Positions 1-8,315 of a stretch of DNA of 58,316 bases are shown in pieces. Source of the stretch: an uncultured Gammaproteobacteria bacterium (lineage in GTDB: Bacteria; Pseudomonadota; Gammaproteobacteria; Pseudomonadales; Azotimanducaceae). Numbering within the stretch: position 1 is the stretch's first letter; each line of letters begins with the position of its first letter. The stretch spans positions 1 through 58,316 of the forward strand of contig CAJWQG010000019.1 of NCBI GenBank assembly GCA_913045175.1, in the 5' to 3' direction. The notes under the pieces are model-generated. The model did not search any database, was not told the origin of the DNA, and saw nothing but the letters and a program-made list of their open reading frames with translations. Made by a program: the position numbers and the translations under genes.

Positions 1-1
1 T

Positions 2-73
2 TTTAGATTGAGAGGTCTTGGTGCAAACTCATATCAGGACGATTTAACACGTGCCGTTGGTTACTCGTCGTAG
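2..73 (+). other. Possible 3' end of an ORF cut by the window edge
   Basis: An open frame enters at base 2 and runs 23 codons to a TAG at 71-73. The residues are not diagnostic. In many gammaproteobacteria holB (DNA polymerase III delta prime) lies directly upstream of the small pilZ gene, and a PilZ gene follows here, so this could be the end of holB. That rests only on expected gene order; the tail itself does not convince me. Confidence 0.2.
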
Positions 74-116
74 TTATAAGCAGCTATAAGCAGTAATGAA
101 ACAGTGGTAAAGCAAT

Positions 117-471
117 ATGGGTAAATTAGGACGAGGTGGTGCTAAAAAGACCATGATCGCGCTGACGATCAAAGATAAGATCGTTTTGCACAATTACTAT
201 ATGCCCTTTGTTAAACATGGTGGGCTTTTCATAACCAATCGTACGGAGTACGAACTAGGTGACGGTTTTCATCTTGCTTAACCTAATGGATGAGTCTGAA
301 AAGATTCCTGTCGCCGGTAAAGTCGTATGGATTGCTCGCAAGGGAGTTAAGAGCCCACACACAGCTGTCGTGGGTATCCAGTTTTCAGATCCCGATAATA
401 TTGCTCGAGGCAAGATCGAAAATTATCTGGCCGGTTCATTGGGGTCAGCCAATCAAACTACCACGATGTAG
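117..471 (+). pseudogene. pilZ: Type IV pilus assembly PilZ-domain protein, frameshifted
   Basis: Small PilZ-domain protein of the kind needed for type IV pilus biogenesis. The ATG at 117 opens a frame with a PilZ-like N-terminus (residues MPFVKHGGLFI around 205-237) but it stops at a TAA near 279. The next frame carries the expected continuation, FILLNLMDESEKIPVAGKVV, down to 471. Removing one G from the GG at 264-265 joins the halves into a normal ~117-residue PilZ protein. Seen: a one-base insertion. Inferred: sequencing error or recent inactivation; no later decay is visible, which favours error or a very young lesion. A second PilZ gene at 55.2 kb is also broken. Confidence 0.8.
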
Positions 472-491
472 GTGGTAGTCACCCAAGGTCA

Positions 492-2240
492 CTAACCGTA
501 GAGTTTTTTCATAGACGGCGGAAGAATATTCAGTCGTTTATCTGCCCAGCGATACTGGGTGATATGAGTGGAAATTATCTCTTCCAATTGCTCATTGATG
601 CATCGGAGCAAGCTCGTGGTATCCAGCTCTGCGTCATATTCCAATGGATGAAAGTGGATTCTTATTCCGCTCATCTCTCGAATACCTACACCGAACACCA
701 CCTGAGGGGATAGTTCTCGCAATATGGATCCCATCACCGTTGTAGTGAGGGCAGGCATGGTGAAGAACGGTATGAATTCGCCTCCCCGCAGACGGGGTTG
801 CTGATCAGGACAGAGCGTTGCAACGTTTCCGCGGTCAAGCTGCCGCATTATTTGCGCTAGCCCTTCATTCGTGTGCTCTACGAGAGAAATTCCCATGCGC
901 GTTCTTTGCTTGCGAATCATGCGATCCAGCGCAGTAGACGGAACTGGATGGTAATACTCCATTGAGTTGAAGTGTTCCCCTACATAACGCATAACCACCT
1001 CTCGATTTCCAAGAGGTGGTGTAAGTACCAGGGTTGGGCCATCCATCATATGTTCAAGCCCTTCTACGGAAATGCATAAGGAGGAGAACTGGTCGTTGGT
1101 TCCAAACCAGACCGGGTGAATTTCTAGTCCGGTAGTGAATAGTTCTACCAGAGAATCTTTGGCCAAGATCGACTGCTCGTTGGGTGGCATCAATGGGAAA
1201 CATGCATTGATATTTAGGGTCGACACACGCCAGGCTTTTATATGAAGCAGACGAAAGATACCGGCGATTAGGGATGCGATGGTAGGTCGCAGCGACGATC
1301 GAATCAGTCTGCTTGCGCCCAGAAACAATTTGAGTGCGGTGTGTTCAATTGCAACACGGACTGAATGTTGTGGGAATTGGTATCTTTCTGGTTCACCGGC
1401 TTCACGGGTTCGAAATCGTTTGTAAGACCAGAGGTATTGTTCCGGCGCCTTTCTTATGGCTGTGGAGATCGCATTATTCATCTCGAGGAGTGGGTCTTTA
1501 GCAGCGCCAATTCCCGTTCCTGCAAAGTCGATATGAAATCCACTATTAGTTCGTTTGCAGATCGCGACAATCGTTTCGCACTCTGTTTTCTCCACATATC
1601 TACACGCTAGTGTGCTCGTTAGGGCTCGGACGTCAAAAAAGTTGGTAAACGATCCGGAATAAACAGATGGTTCCTGGTCTGGCATGGTTCCGATGCATCC
1701 TCCCTGCCTTAGGGTGCGCATCTGAGCCTTTATGCCAGCTGAACTGACAGTAACAAACCTGGTGCCCGATCTTGCTCGATAGCTATTGATCAAATTGTTG
1801 ATGCCAGCGTGTCTGAATGGTAATGCCATGTGAGTCAGACCGTAGTGTTCTCCAAGGTAATGATTGATCATTTCCCAGTTCCCAAGATGCGGGATAACGA
1901 AAATGACTCCCTTGCCACGGTTGAGTGCATCGGAGACGATGTTCTCATTTTCCACAGACTTGATGCTTTCCAGACAAGTCCGTCTCTGCGCTTTCCATGC
2001 AAACGTGGTTTCAAGGATTGTTTTTCCCGTGTGAGTGACACTGTCCCTGGCTAACTTGCGTTGTTTCGAATCTGAGAATTCTGGAAAACAAATCTGAATG
2101 TTTTCCAGAGTCACGAGCGCCATACGACTTCTGGTGTACCAAAGAAATATACCGAGAGCGTGCCCCAAGGAGCGCAACCAAAGTAAAGGAAACCTGCCTA
2201 GAATTGTTACAGAAAGATCAAATAACCGTGCTTTAAGCAT
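492..2240 (-). CDS. Tandem LpxL/HtrB-like lipid A acyltransferase fusion, second domain degenerate
   Basis: 582 residues, about twice the length of a normal LpxL/LpxM late acyltransferase, made of two consecutive lysophospholipid-acyltransferase domains (about 1-290 and 295-582). Domain 1 keeps the HX4E catalytic motif (PHLGNWE, His118 and Glu123) and the downstream MPDQEP block. In domain 2 the same block reads PPLGNRE, so the catalytic His is Pro409, while the CPDQQP block is kept. Family knowledge: these inner-membrane enzymes move acyl chains from acyl-ACP to lipid A precursors or other lipids, and the motif His is essential. Inference: only the first half is catalytic and the second is structural or regulatory. 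An N-terminal hydrophobic segment fits membrane anchoring. The acceptor is not certain. Confidence 0.8.
   Translation of the reverse strand: MLKARLFDLSVTILGRFPLLWLRSLGHALGIFLWYTRSRMALVTLENIQICFPEFSDSKQRKLARDSVTHTGKTILETTFAWKAQRRTCLESIKSVENENIVSDALNRGKGVIFVIPHLGNWEMINHYLGEHYGLTHMALPFRHAGINNLINSYRARSGTRFVTVSSAGIKAQMRTLRQGGCIGTMPDQEPSVYSGSFTNFFDVRALTSTLACRYVEKTECETIVAICKRTNSGFHIDFAGTGIGAAKDPLLEMNNAISTAIRKAPEQYLWSYKRFRTREAGEPERYQFPQHSVRVAIEHTALKLFLGASRLIRSSLRPTIASLIAGIFRLLHIKAWRVSTLNINACFPLMPPNEQSILAKDSLVELFTTGLEIHPVWFGTNDQFSSLCISVEGLEHMMDGPTLVLTPPLGNREVVMRYVGEHFNSMEYYHPVPSTALDRMIRKQRTRMGISLVEHTNEGLAQIMRQLDRGNVATLCPDQQPRLRGGEFIPFFTMPALTTTVMGSILRELSPQVVFGVGIREMSGIRIHFHPLEYDAELDTTSLLRCINEQLEEIISTHITQYRWADKRLNILPPSMKKLYG
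994..1020. repeat. 9-bp inverted repeat inside the acyltransferase gene
   Basis: ACCACCTCT at 994-1002 and its exact complement AGAGGTGGT at 1012-1020 are separated by nine bases. The hairpin lies on the codons of the degenerate second active-site motif (PPLGNREVV). It could form in the mRNA; no function is evident and chance is possible. Confidence 0.5.
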
Positions 2241-2263
2241 ATGAGATTTTTGACGGCACTTGG

Positions 2264-2530
2264 TTAGCGCTGCTGGAGCACCTCAAAGGCGCGTTGGGCC
2301 GTAGCGTCATTTAGCAGAAATCCAACCGCCTTACGAAAATACTCAGGCGTTTCTTGCGCCTCAAGTTCAATTATCCAGCGTTCCAATGTTTGTTGTCGTT
2401 CTAATGGACGCTGGTCCAAAATTGTCAATAACCGCTCACGAATAGTCTCTTCTTCCCTCGCAACTGCCATCAACGTAAGGAAGGGGTCTTCTGGTTTCGT
2501 GACGAAGAATTTCTTAATTAATCCTCGCAT
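2264..2530 (-). CDS. Hypothetical protein, 88 aa
   Basis: I do not recognise this protein. It is highly charged and predicted mostly helical, with no signal peptide or membrane segment. Residues 20-60 are rich in Glu, Arg and Leu (ERLLTILDQRPLERQQTLER), suggesting a helical bundle. It lies 23 bases upstream of the tandem acyltransferase on the same strand, so the two may be co-transcribed. Real coding is supported by an ATG start and a protein-like composition, not by homology. Confidence 0.5.
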   Translation of the reverse strand: MRGLIKKFFVTKPEDPFLTLMAVAREEETIRERLLTILDQRPLERQQTLERWIIELEAQETPEYFRKAVGFLLNDATAQRAFEVLQQR

Positions 2531-2833
2531 AGTGACTCTAGAGTATCTGCGAACTGCAGTTTACCCTGTGATTGCTAAAATTGAACGAGGGAATTTGAGG
2601 ACAAGATGGCCTCGAACTGCATTAGACCATGGTGCTGACGAGGCGCTCGTGATATATATACGTTCTCCTAAAGCTGGGGTGGCGCGCGAACGGCGGTTAG
2701 AGGGTTCGTGAGGGATAGCGATGCCGGAACGTCTGGATGTCGATGTCGAAAAGACCGTTACAGCTGGTTGTTAGCTTATTAAAGTCGACCGCTAGAAAGT
2801 AGTGGATTAAAAGAATATTTGTGAGGAGGAACG
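2531..2833 (+). promoter_or_regulatory. Intergenic region before the molybdenum hydroxylase operon
   Basis: No convincing gene. The segment separates divergent genes and must hold promoters for both. A 17-codon frame with its own AGGGA ribosome site runs from ATG 2721 to TAG 2774 and could be a leader peptide, but its composition proves nothing. A strong Shine-Dalgarno, GAGGAGG, lies just before the ATG at 2834. I could not assign a clear sigma70 promoter. Confidence 0.35.
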
Positions 2834-3697
2834 ATGGTTTCGGTTGTATATGAGGCGCCTGATTCTATTCAAGGGGCGATTGATCTGTTAGCCAACGCGA
2901 CGATTACGACGAAAGTGCTAGCGGGTGGTACAGATCTAATCATTCAGATGCAGGGCGTCAACGAAGAGCGACTGGTTGTCGATGTCAAGAAGATACCCGG
3001 CATGATGGATGCAACCTTGTCAGATAAAGGTCTGGATCTCGGGCCTTCTATGCCCTGTGCTGAATTCACCGCAAGGGATGATATCAAAGCTGTGTATCCG
3101 GGCCTGGTAGAAGCGGCGTATCTGATCGGTTCGACGCAGGTTCAGGGGCGTTGTAGCGTTGGTGGTAATCTGTGTAACTCGTCGCCGGCGGCGGACACAA
3201 TCCCCGCGCTTATAGCGAACGGTGCTCAATGTGTTATCAAAGGACCCGGTGGAGAACGTACAGTCGCAGTTGAGGATTTTGTCACTGGGGTCGCCCAGAA
3301 CTGTATGGATAAGGGAGAGTTGCTGACATTAATCAAGATACCTCGCCCCGCCGCAAATACGTCAGACGCGTATCTGCGTTTCATTCCAAGAACCGAAATG
3401 GACATTGCAGTTGCAGGGGCAGGGGTTAGCGTTACCTTGGACGATGATGGAACCTGTACTGCCGCCAGGGTTGCGATCGGCGCAGTAGCAATAACGGCAC
3501 TGCTTGTTCCCGAAGCGGCTCAGGCACTCATTGGAACGAAGTTAGACGAAGATGCGTTACAGGCGGCAGCCGATGCGGCAAGTGCGGCGTCAAAGCCGAT
3601 TACTGATCGGCGCGGCACGGTCGAATTTAGAACACACGTCGTCGGGGTGTTAGTTAAACGTGCAGCGAAGATCGCTGCAGAAAGAGCTGGAGGTTAG
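2834..3697 (+). CDS. Molybdenum hydroxylase FAD-binding (medium, CoxM-type) subunit
   Basis: 287 residues, normal for the FAD subunit of the xanthine oxidase / CO dehydrogenase family. It carries the FAD pyrophosphate-binding loops AGGTDLIIQMQ (about residue 35) and SVGGNLCNSSPAADTIPAL (about 110). It would pass electrons from the 2Fe-2S subunit to an acceptor. It starts at an ATG behind a strong GAGGAGG site. The small-subunit gene begins 3 bases after its stop, in the classical M-S-L order. The substrate of the complex is not revealed by this subunit. Confidence 0.9.
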   Translation: MVSVVYEAPDSIQGAIDLLANATITTKVLAGGTDLIIQMQGVNEERLVVDVKKIPGMMDATLSDKGLDLGPSMPCAEFTARDDIKAVYPGLVEAAYLIGSTQVQGRCSVGGNLCNSSPAADTIPALIANGAQCVIKGPGGERTVAVEDFVTGVAQNCMDKGELLTLIKIPRPAANTSDAYLRFIPRTEMDIAVAGAGVSVTLDDDGTCTAARVAIGAVAITALLVPEAAQALIGTKLDEDALQAAADAASAASKPITDRRGTVEFRTHVVGVLVKRAAKIAAERAGG

Positions 3698-3700
3698 ACA

Positions 3701-4180
3701 ATGGCAAAAACTCATGTGACAGCGTCCATAAATGGAGACGTCAAGGAATTTCTATGTGAACCCAGCGATACACTTTTGCAGACGCTGAGAGACGAGCTGG
3801 GACTTACCGGAACAAAGGAAGGTTGTGGCTCAGGCGATTGCGGGGCGTGTTCGGTGACAATTAACGGTCGACTGGTTTGCTCCTGTCTTGTCTTAGGTGT
3901 AGAAGCTGAAGGAACAGAAATCGAGACCGTCGAAGGAATTGGTGCTAGCGATAAGTTGCACGTTATTCAGGAGAAATTCCTGGAACATGCGGCATTGCAG
4001 TGCGGGATATGTACACCAGGGCTTATTGTGTCTACGAAAGCATTACTGGAAGAGAACCCTGATCCTACGGAAGAAGAGGCGAGGTACTACCTTGCCGGAA
4101 ATCTTTGCCGATGTACGGGTTACGACAAGATTATAAGGGCCGTGATGGACGCCGCAGAAACCATGAGAGGAGGTGCATAA
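3701..4180 (+). CDS. Molybdenum hydroxylase 2Fe-2S (small, CoxS-type) subunit
   Basis: 159 residues with two iron-sulfur modules: an N-terminal plant-ferredoxin-like cluster (CGSGDCGACSVTING...C, about residues 42-65) and a C-terminal helical cluster domain (CGICTPG at about 101 and CRCTGYDKI at about 136). These are the hallmark motifs of small subunits in the xanthine dehydrogenase / CO dehydrogenase family, which wire electrons from the Mo centre to FAD. The gene sits between the FAD and Mo subunits, and its stop lies only one base before the next start. Confidence 0.92.
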   Translation: MAKTHVTASINGDVKEFLCEPSDTLLQTLRDELGLTGTKEGCGSGDCGACSVTINGRLVCSCLVLGVEAEGTEIETVEGIGASDKLHVIQEKFLEHAALQCGICTPGLIVSTKALLEENPDPTEEEARYYLAGNLCRCTGYDKIIRAVMDAAETMRGGA

Positions 4181-4181
4181 C

Positions 4182-6398
4182 GTGAGCGAAGCACAAGAGT
4201 TTAAGCATATTGGCCAACGTACTATTCGGCCTGACGGTCACGATAAAGTCACTGGGCGAGCTAACTATGCGGCAGATCTGGCTTTGCCGGATATGATTTG
4301 GGGCAAGATCCTGCGTAGTCCACATGCCCATGCGAATATAAAGGGTATTGATACCAGCAAGGCGGAAGCACATCCGGACGTATTTGCGGTAGCGACACAT
4401 GCAGATATTCCGAACTCGGACGCTGGGGGTGTGCTGAATATCCTTGCAAAGGACAAGGCGCTGTACCACGGGCATGCTATCGCATCAGTCGCGGCTCGTA
4501 CCGAGGCGGCCGCCGAAGAAGCGCTCGCATTAATTGAGGTAGATTACGAAGTGCTCCAGCCAGTAATGAGCATCGAAGAAGCCATGGCAGACGGGGCGCC
4601 ACTACTGCATGAGAGCTTAATGACTAAAGGCCTTGCTGAGGAGCCAACTAGTCCTTCCAACGTCGCATCCAGGATGGAAATGAATAAAGGGGATATAGAG
4701 GCCGGATTTGCAGAAGCAGATGTGATCGTTGAGCGTGAATTTCGTACTGCTACCGTGCACCAGGGCTATATTGAGCCCCACGCGTGTACAGTGCGCTATG
4801 ACGAAGATGGTCAATCTATGATCTGGTGCAGTACTCAGGGACATTTCGGTGTTCGCCAGAGTACGGCGGACATTCTCAGCATGGAGCAGAGTAAGCTGAA
4901 AGTTATCGCCAGCGAAATTGGCGGGGGTTTCGGAGGTAAACTAGGTGTTTATCTCGAACCAGTAGCGCTTATTCTTTCCAAGAAGTCGGGTCGACCTGTC
5001 AAAATGCAGATGGATCGCGATGAGGTCTTCAAAGGCTCAGGCCCAGGCGCAGCAACCCGTAACAAGGTTAAGATTGGTGCTAAGAAAGATGGCTCGATAA
5101 CCGCCATGGAAGCCCATCTCTATTATGAGTCCGGTGCATTTCCCGGTTCATCGCCACTAGGCCCTGGCTGCATGACGGTATTTACCCCCTATGATGTCGA
5201 AAACCAGTATGTAGAAGGCTTCGACGTCGTTGTGAATAAGGCCAGGTGCGCGGCATACCGCGCTCCAGGTGCTCCGCAATCTGAGTACGCTGCCGAAATG
5301 GTGATCAATGAGTTGGCGGATGAACTGGGAATCGATCCGATCGACTTTCGGTTACAGAACGCGGCGAAAGAAGGCACTCAGACAATGTATGGGCCGAAGC
5401 TTAAGGCCGTTGGCCTGGTTGAGTGTCTGGAGGCAGCCAAGAACTCCGATCAATACAAAACAGCGCTTAAAGAGAACCAGGGACGTGGTCTTGCTGCTGG
5501 ATTTTGGTTCAATGTTGGCGGTGACTCCAGCGTTGTCATCAATATGAATCAAGATGGCACCGGAACAATCGTTGAAGGATCGCCCGATATTGGTGGTAGC
5601 CGGGCGTCTATGCAGATGATGGCCGCAGAAGAACTTCAGATGCCAGTCGATTCGTTGATCCCGGTCATAGGTGACACACAGAGCTTGCCTCACAGCAATC
5701 CCACGGGAGGAAGCAGAACGACTTTCGCGACGGGTATGGCTGTCATAGAAGCTGCTGCCGACGTCGTTTCGCAATTTAAAGAACGCGCTGCAGCAACCTG
5801 GAACGTAACACCGGATCAGGTCGAGTGGAAAGATGGTGTTGCCATCAATACGTCAGGAGATGGAGAACTCACTGCCGCGCAGATCTGTGCTGCAGCAAGT
5901 CGTACCGGCGGTCAGATTAGCGGTCGTGGCAATATCAACGCTCAAGGGGCCGGTCCTAGTTTTGCAGTGCACCTGGCGGATATTGAGGTCGATCCTGATA
6001 CTGGTCAGACCACAGTCATTCGTTACACCGCGATTCAGGATGCTGGCAAGGCTATTCATCCGAGTTATGTCGAAGGTCAATTCCAGGGCGGTTCCGCACA
6101 GGGTATTGGCTGGGCACTCAATGAGGAATATGTCTACAACAAGGATGGCTTGTTGGAGAATCCAGGATATCTGGACTATCGCGTGCCGTTAGCATCCGAC
6201 CTGCCAATGATCGATACCGTGATTGTGGAAGTCCCGAACGCGTTTCATCCGTATGGAGTCAGAGGCGTTGGGGAATCTGGCATCATCCCTCCATTGGCTG
6301 CCTGTGGCACCGCGGTGAGTAAGGCCATCGGTATCTGGATGACAGAACTACCGATGTCTCCGCCACGTATACTCAAGGCAATCCAGGACAAGTCGTAG
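4182..6398 (+). CDS. Molybdenum hydroxylase Mo-cofactor (large) subunit, not form I CO dehydrogenase
   Basis: About 738 residues, the Mo-MCD binding catalytic subunit. The best start is GTG 4182, because GGAGG at about 4169-4173 sits at ideal distance; a GTG nine bases earlier would overlap it. Visible motifs are the GGGFGGK cofactor loop and, near the C-terminus, GVRGVGESG with the conserved catalytic-type Glu. The active-site loop reads AYRAPGAP, not the AYxCSFR signature of true (form I) CO dehydrogenase, so the substrate is probably an aldehyde, aromatic or N-heterocycle. Specific substrate unknown. Co-operonic with the other subunits and followed by a MoaD-like protein. Confidence 0.88.
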   Translation: MSEAQEFKHIGQRTIRPDGHDKVTGRANYAADLALPDMIWGKILRSPHAHANIKGIDTSKAEAHPDVFAVATHADIPNSDAGGVLNILAKDKALYHGHAIASVAARTEAAAEEALALIEVDYEVLQPVMSIEEAMADGAPLLHESLMTKGLAEEPTSPSNVASRMEMNKGDIEAGFAEADVIVEREFRTATVHQGYIEPHACTVRYDEDGQSMIWCSTQGHFGVRQSTADILSMEQSKLKVIASEIGGGFGGKLGVYLEPVALILSKKSGRPVKMQMDRDEVFKGSGPGAATRNKVKIGAKKDGSITAMEAHLYYESGAFPGSSPLGPGCMTVFTPYDVENQYVEGFDVVVNKARCAAYRAPGAPQSEYAAEMVINELADELGIDPIDFRLQNAAKEGTQTMYGPKLKAVGLVECLEAAKNSDQYKTALKENQGRGLAAGFWFNVGGDSSVVINMNQDGTGTIVEGSPDIGGSRASMQMMAAEELQMPVDSLIPVIGDTQSLPHSNPTGGSRTTFATGMAVIEAAADVVSQFKERAAATWNVTPDQVEWKDGVAINTSGDGELTAAQICAAASRTGGQISGRGNINAQGAGPSFAVHLADIEVDPDTGQTTVIRYTAIQDAGKAIHPSYVEGQFQGGSAQGIGWALNEEYVYNKDGLLENPGYLDYRVPLASDLPMIDTVIVEVPNAFHPYGVRGVGESGIIPPLAACGTAVSKAIGIWMTELPMSPPRILKAIQDKS

Positions 6399-6417
6399 GA
6401 ACCGATAGCTCGGTAAT

Positions 6418-6663
6418 ATGGCGACTGTGGTTATCTTCTCCAGTGAGTTGCAACGATTCACTGGAGAAGCTCAAACTGAGGTTGTCGCGACTGACTATCG
6501 TAGTTTGGTTGCCGAGGTATTGGGTAAGTATCCGAAGCTGGATGAGGATGAAATCCTAAAGATGGCAGTCGCCATAAACGGAGAGCTTGTTCACGATCCT
6601 TTCTTGCAGCAGATTCCGCTCGACAGTGAGGTGCACTTCGTATTCCGAATAGAAGGTGGCTAA
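6418..6663 (+). CDS. MoaD/ThiS-family ubiquitin-like sulfur carrier
   Basis: 81 residues ending in Gly-Gly, with the beta-grasp pattern of MoaD/ThiS proteins (hydrophobic first strand TVVIFSSELQRFTG, then VAINGELVHD, then VHFVFRIEGG). The terminal GG is the site that is adenylated and thiocarboxylated to donate sulfur, in MoaD to molybdopterin. It lies 19 bases after the hydroxylase large subunit and is probably in the same transcript, suggesting a dedicated sulfur carrier for the cofactor. It could also serve another sulfur-transfer pathway. Its stop overlaps the convergent galE stop by four bases. Confidence 0.8.
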   Translation: MATVVIFSSELQRFTGEAQTEVVATDYRSLVAEVLGKYPKLDEDEILKMAVAINGELVHDPFLQQIPLDSEVHFVFRIEGG

Positions 6664-7670
6664 TAACCTTTAGGGTTTTTTTGCTGCCAACGCCATGCGT
6701 CACGGCAAATGTCTTCCAGAGTTTTCGTTGCTACCCAACCTAGCTCGCTTTTTGCCTTGCTTGGATCGGTGTAACACGCGGTTACGTCTCCGGGCCTTCG
6801 TGGCCCGATAACGTAGGGCACTTTCTTCTCGTTTGCTTTTTCAAAGGTCTGTATAACGTCTAGCACCGATGAGCCTTTTCCTGTGCCGAGATTGTAGGTT
6901 ACGAGCCCTGGATTCTGTTCCAGTTTGCTCAGGGCTGACAAATGTCCTAGCGCGAGATCGACCACATGTATGTAGTCTCTGATGCAGGTCCCATCAGGGG
7001 TGTGATAGTCGTCGCCGAAAACCGTGAGGGCTTCGCGGGAGCCGACCGCGCACTGGGTGATGTATGGAAGTAGATTGTTAGGGATTCCATTGGGATCTTC
7101 CCCTATGTCACCACTCTCGTGTGCGCCGCCCGGATTGAAATACCGAAGGAGTGCCACATTCCAGTCCGAGTCAGCGATGCAGATGTCCTTCAGTAGTTCT
7201 TCGATCATTAGTTTTGTACGTCCGTAAGGACTGGCGGTTTCCGATATCCGCGCATCTTCCGATATCGGTAGATGTTCTGGTACGCCGTATATGGTAGCGG
7301 ACGAGGAAAACACGAGGTTCTTGACACTATACTGTTGCATTGCATCGCAAAGATTGATCGTTCCACCGATGTTGTTGCGATAGTAAGCCAGAGGTTGTTC
7401 CACTGACTCTGCTACTGCTTTTAAGCCTGCAAAGTGAATTACTGCGTCGAACTTGTTCTGATCGAAGATGTCATTTAGTGCTCGACGTTCAAGTAGATCC
7501 AATTCGAAGAACGTCAATTTTTTGCCGGTTATATTTTCGACTCTCCTTATCGACTCAACGGAACTGTTGGAAAGGTTGTCTAGAATGCTTACCTCGAAAT
7601 CGTTTGTGGTTAGTTCTAGCGCTGTGTGTGAACCAATATAACCAGCCCCTCCGGTAAGTAGGACCTTCAT
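6660..7670 (-). CDS. galE: UDP-glucose 4-epimerase
   Basis: 336 residues, normal length. It has the N-terminal Rossmann motif GGAGYIGSHTA for NAD and the catalytic YxxxK (SPYGRTK). GalE interconverts UDP-glucose and UDP-galactose in the cytoplasm, feeding LPS core, O-antigen or capsule synthesis. The start codon overlaps the stop of the upstream HAD gene by four bases (ATGA), so it is translationally coupled in a small minus-strand operon with lpxA. Confidence 0.93.
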   Translation of the reverse strand: MKVLLTGGAGYIGSHTALELTTNDFEVSILDNLSNSSVESIRRVENITGKKLTFFELDLLERRALNDIFDQNKFDAVIHFAGLKAVAESVEQPLAYYRNNIGGTINLCDAMQQYSVKNLVFSSSATIYGVPEHLPISEDARISETASPYGRTKLMIEELLKDICIADSDWNVALLRYFNPGGAHESGDIGEDPNGIPNNLLPYITQCAVGSREALTVFGDDYHTPDGTCIRDYIHVVDLALGHLSALSKLEQNPGLVTYNLGTGKGSSVLDVIQTFEKANEKKVPYVIGPRRPGDVTACYTDPSKAKSELGWVATKTLEDICRDAWRWQQKNPKGY

Positions 7671-8308
7671 CGTAGCGGGAACTGTAGAAGTGTCTCTAGG
7701 TCATCTAGTGCCTGGGTGGAGTTCAACACTTTTATCGTGTGCATGCCCATGGCTCGTGCTGGTTTTAGATTGATACCGAGATCATCCAGGAACGCGGCGT
7801 TCTCCGGTTTGACCCCAACCTCGTTACATGCGACCTCATAGATTCGAGGGTTTGGCTTACGGATACCAAGTTTGCTTGACTCGATTACCACGTCAAAGAT
7901 TCCCAGCACTTCATCCATCTGTGCTGCTCTCTGCGTGTCTTTTGCCATTGAGGCGCCCTTACCAGAGCGCATATTGTTGGTGATACATCCCACTTTTAGT
8001 CGCTTTTTGATAATTTTCAACGCCGCAACCATTTCTGGTCTGAGGTCACCTGAAAGCAAGGCCAGAACATCTGAACCAGGAATGCTATGCCCATGCTCTT
8101 TAGCCTCTTGAGCGAATTTGAGGTCAAATTCATCAACGCTTATGTGGTTATTCTCGAGCTGCGCCCACGCGTTCGTATCAGGATTAGTGGAGTTGATGGT
8201 ACGAATGCAGTCCATGGGTAGATCGTTAGCTGATTCGTAGCGATTGAACGCCTCGAATGGGCTTGAAGTCATCACGCCACCGAAATCCCAGAGTACTGCT
8301 TCAATCAT
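7667..8308 (-). CDS. HAD-superfamily hydrolase (DFGGV type)
   Basis: About 213 residues if started at the ATG ending at 8308, which places the nucleophile motif LWDFGGVMT at the usual N-terminal position; a longer start would overlap lpxA and add 27 atypical residues. The second Asp of the usual DxD motif is Gly, as in the HAD branch related to epoxide-hydrolase N-domains and YihX-like phosphatases. Later motifs are visible: ITNNMRSG (motif II), KLGIRKPNPRIYEVA (motif III Lys) and AAFLDDLGINLKPA (motif IV). Substrate not deducible. It lies between lpxA and galE in one operon. Confidence 0.82.
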   Translation of the reverse strand: MIEAVLWDFGGVMTSSPFEAFNRYESANDLPMDCIRTINSTNPDTNAWAQLENNHISVDEFDLKFAQEAKEHGHSIPGSDVLALLSGDLRPEMVAALKIIKKRLKVGCITNNMRSGKGASMAKDTQRAAQMDEVLGIFDVVIESSKLGIRKPNPRIYEVACNEVGVKPENAAFLDDLGINLKPARAMGMHTIKVLNSTQALDDLETLLQFPLR

Positions 8309-8315
8309 GGATTGT

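Noticed and set aside
2499-2711. 70-codon plus-strand frame before the hydroxylase operon
   Set aside because: It overlaps the start of the opposite small gene, has no ribosome site, and its composition is not protein-like.
4182-6398. True CO dehydrogenase large subunit
   Set aside because: The active-site signature of form I CoxL is missing (AYRAPGAP is present), so CO oxidation is not supported.
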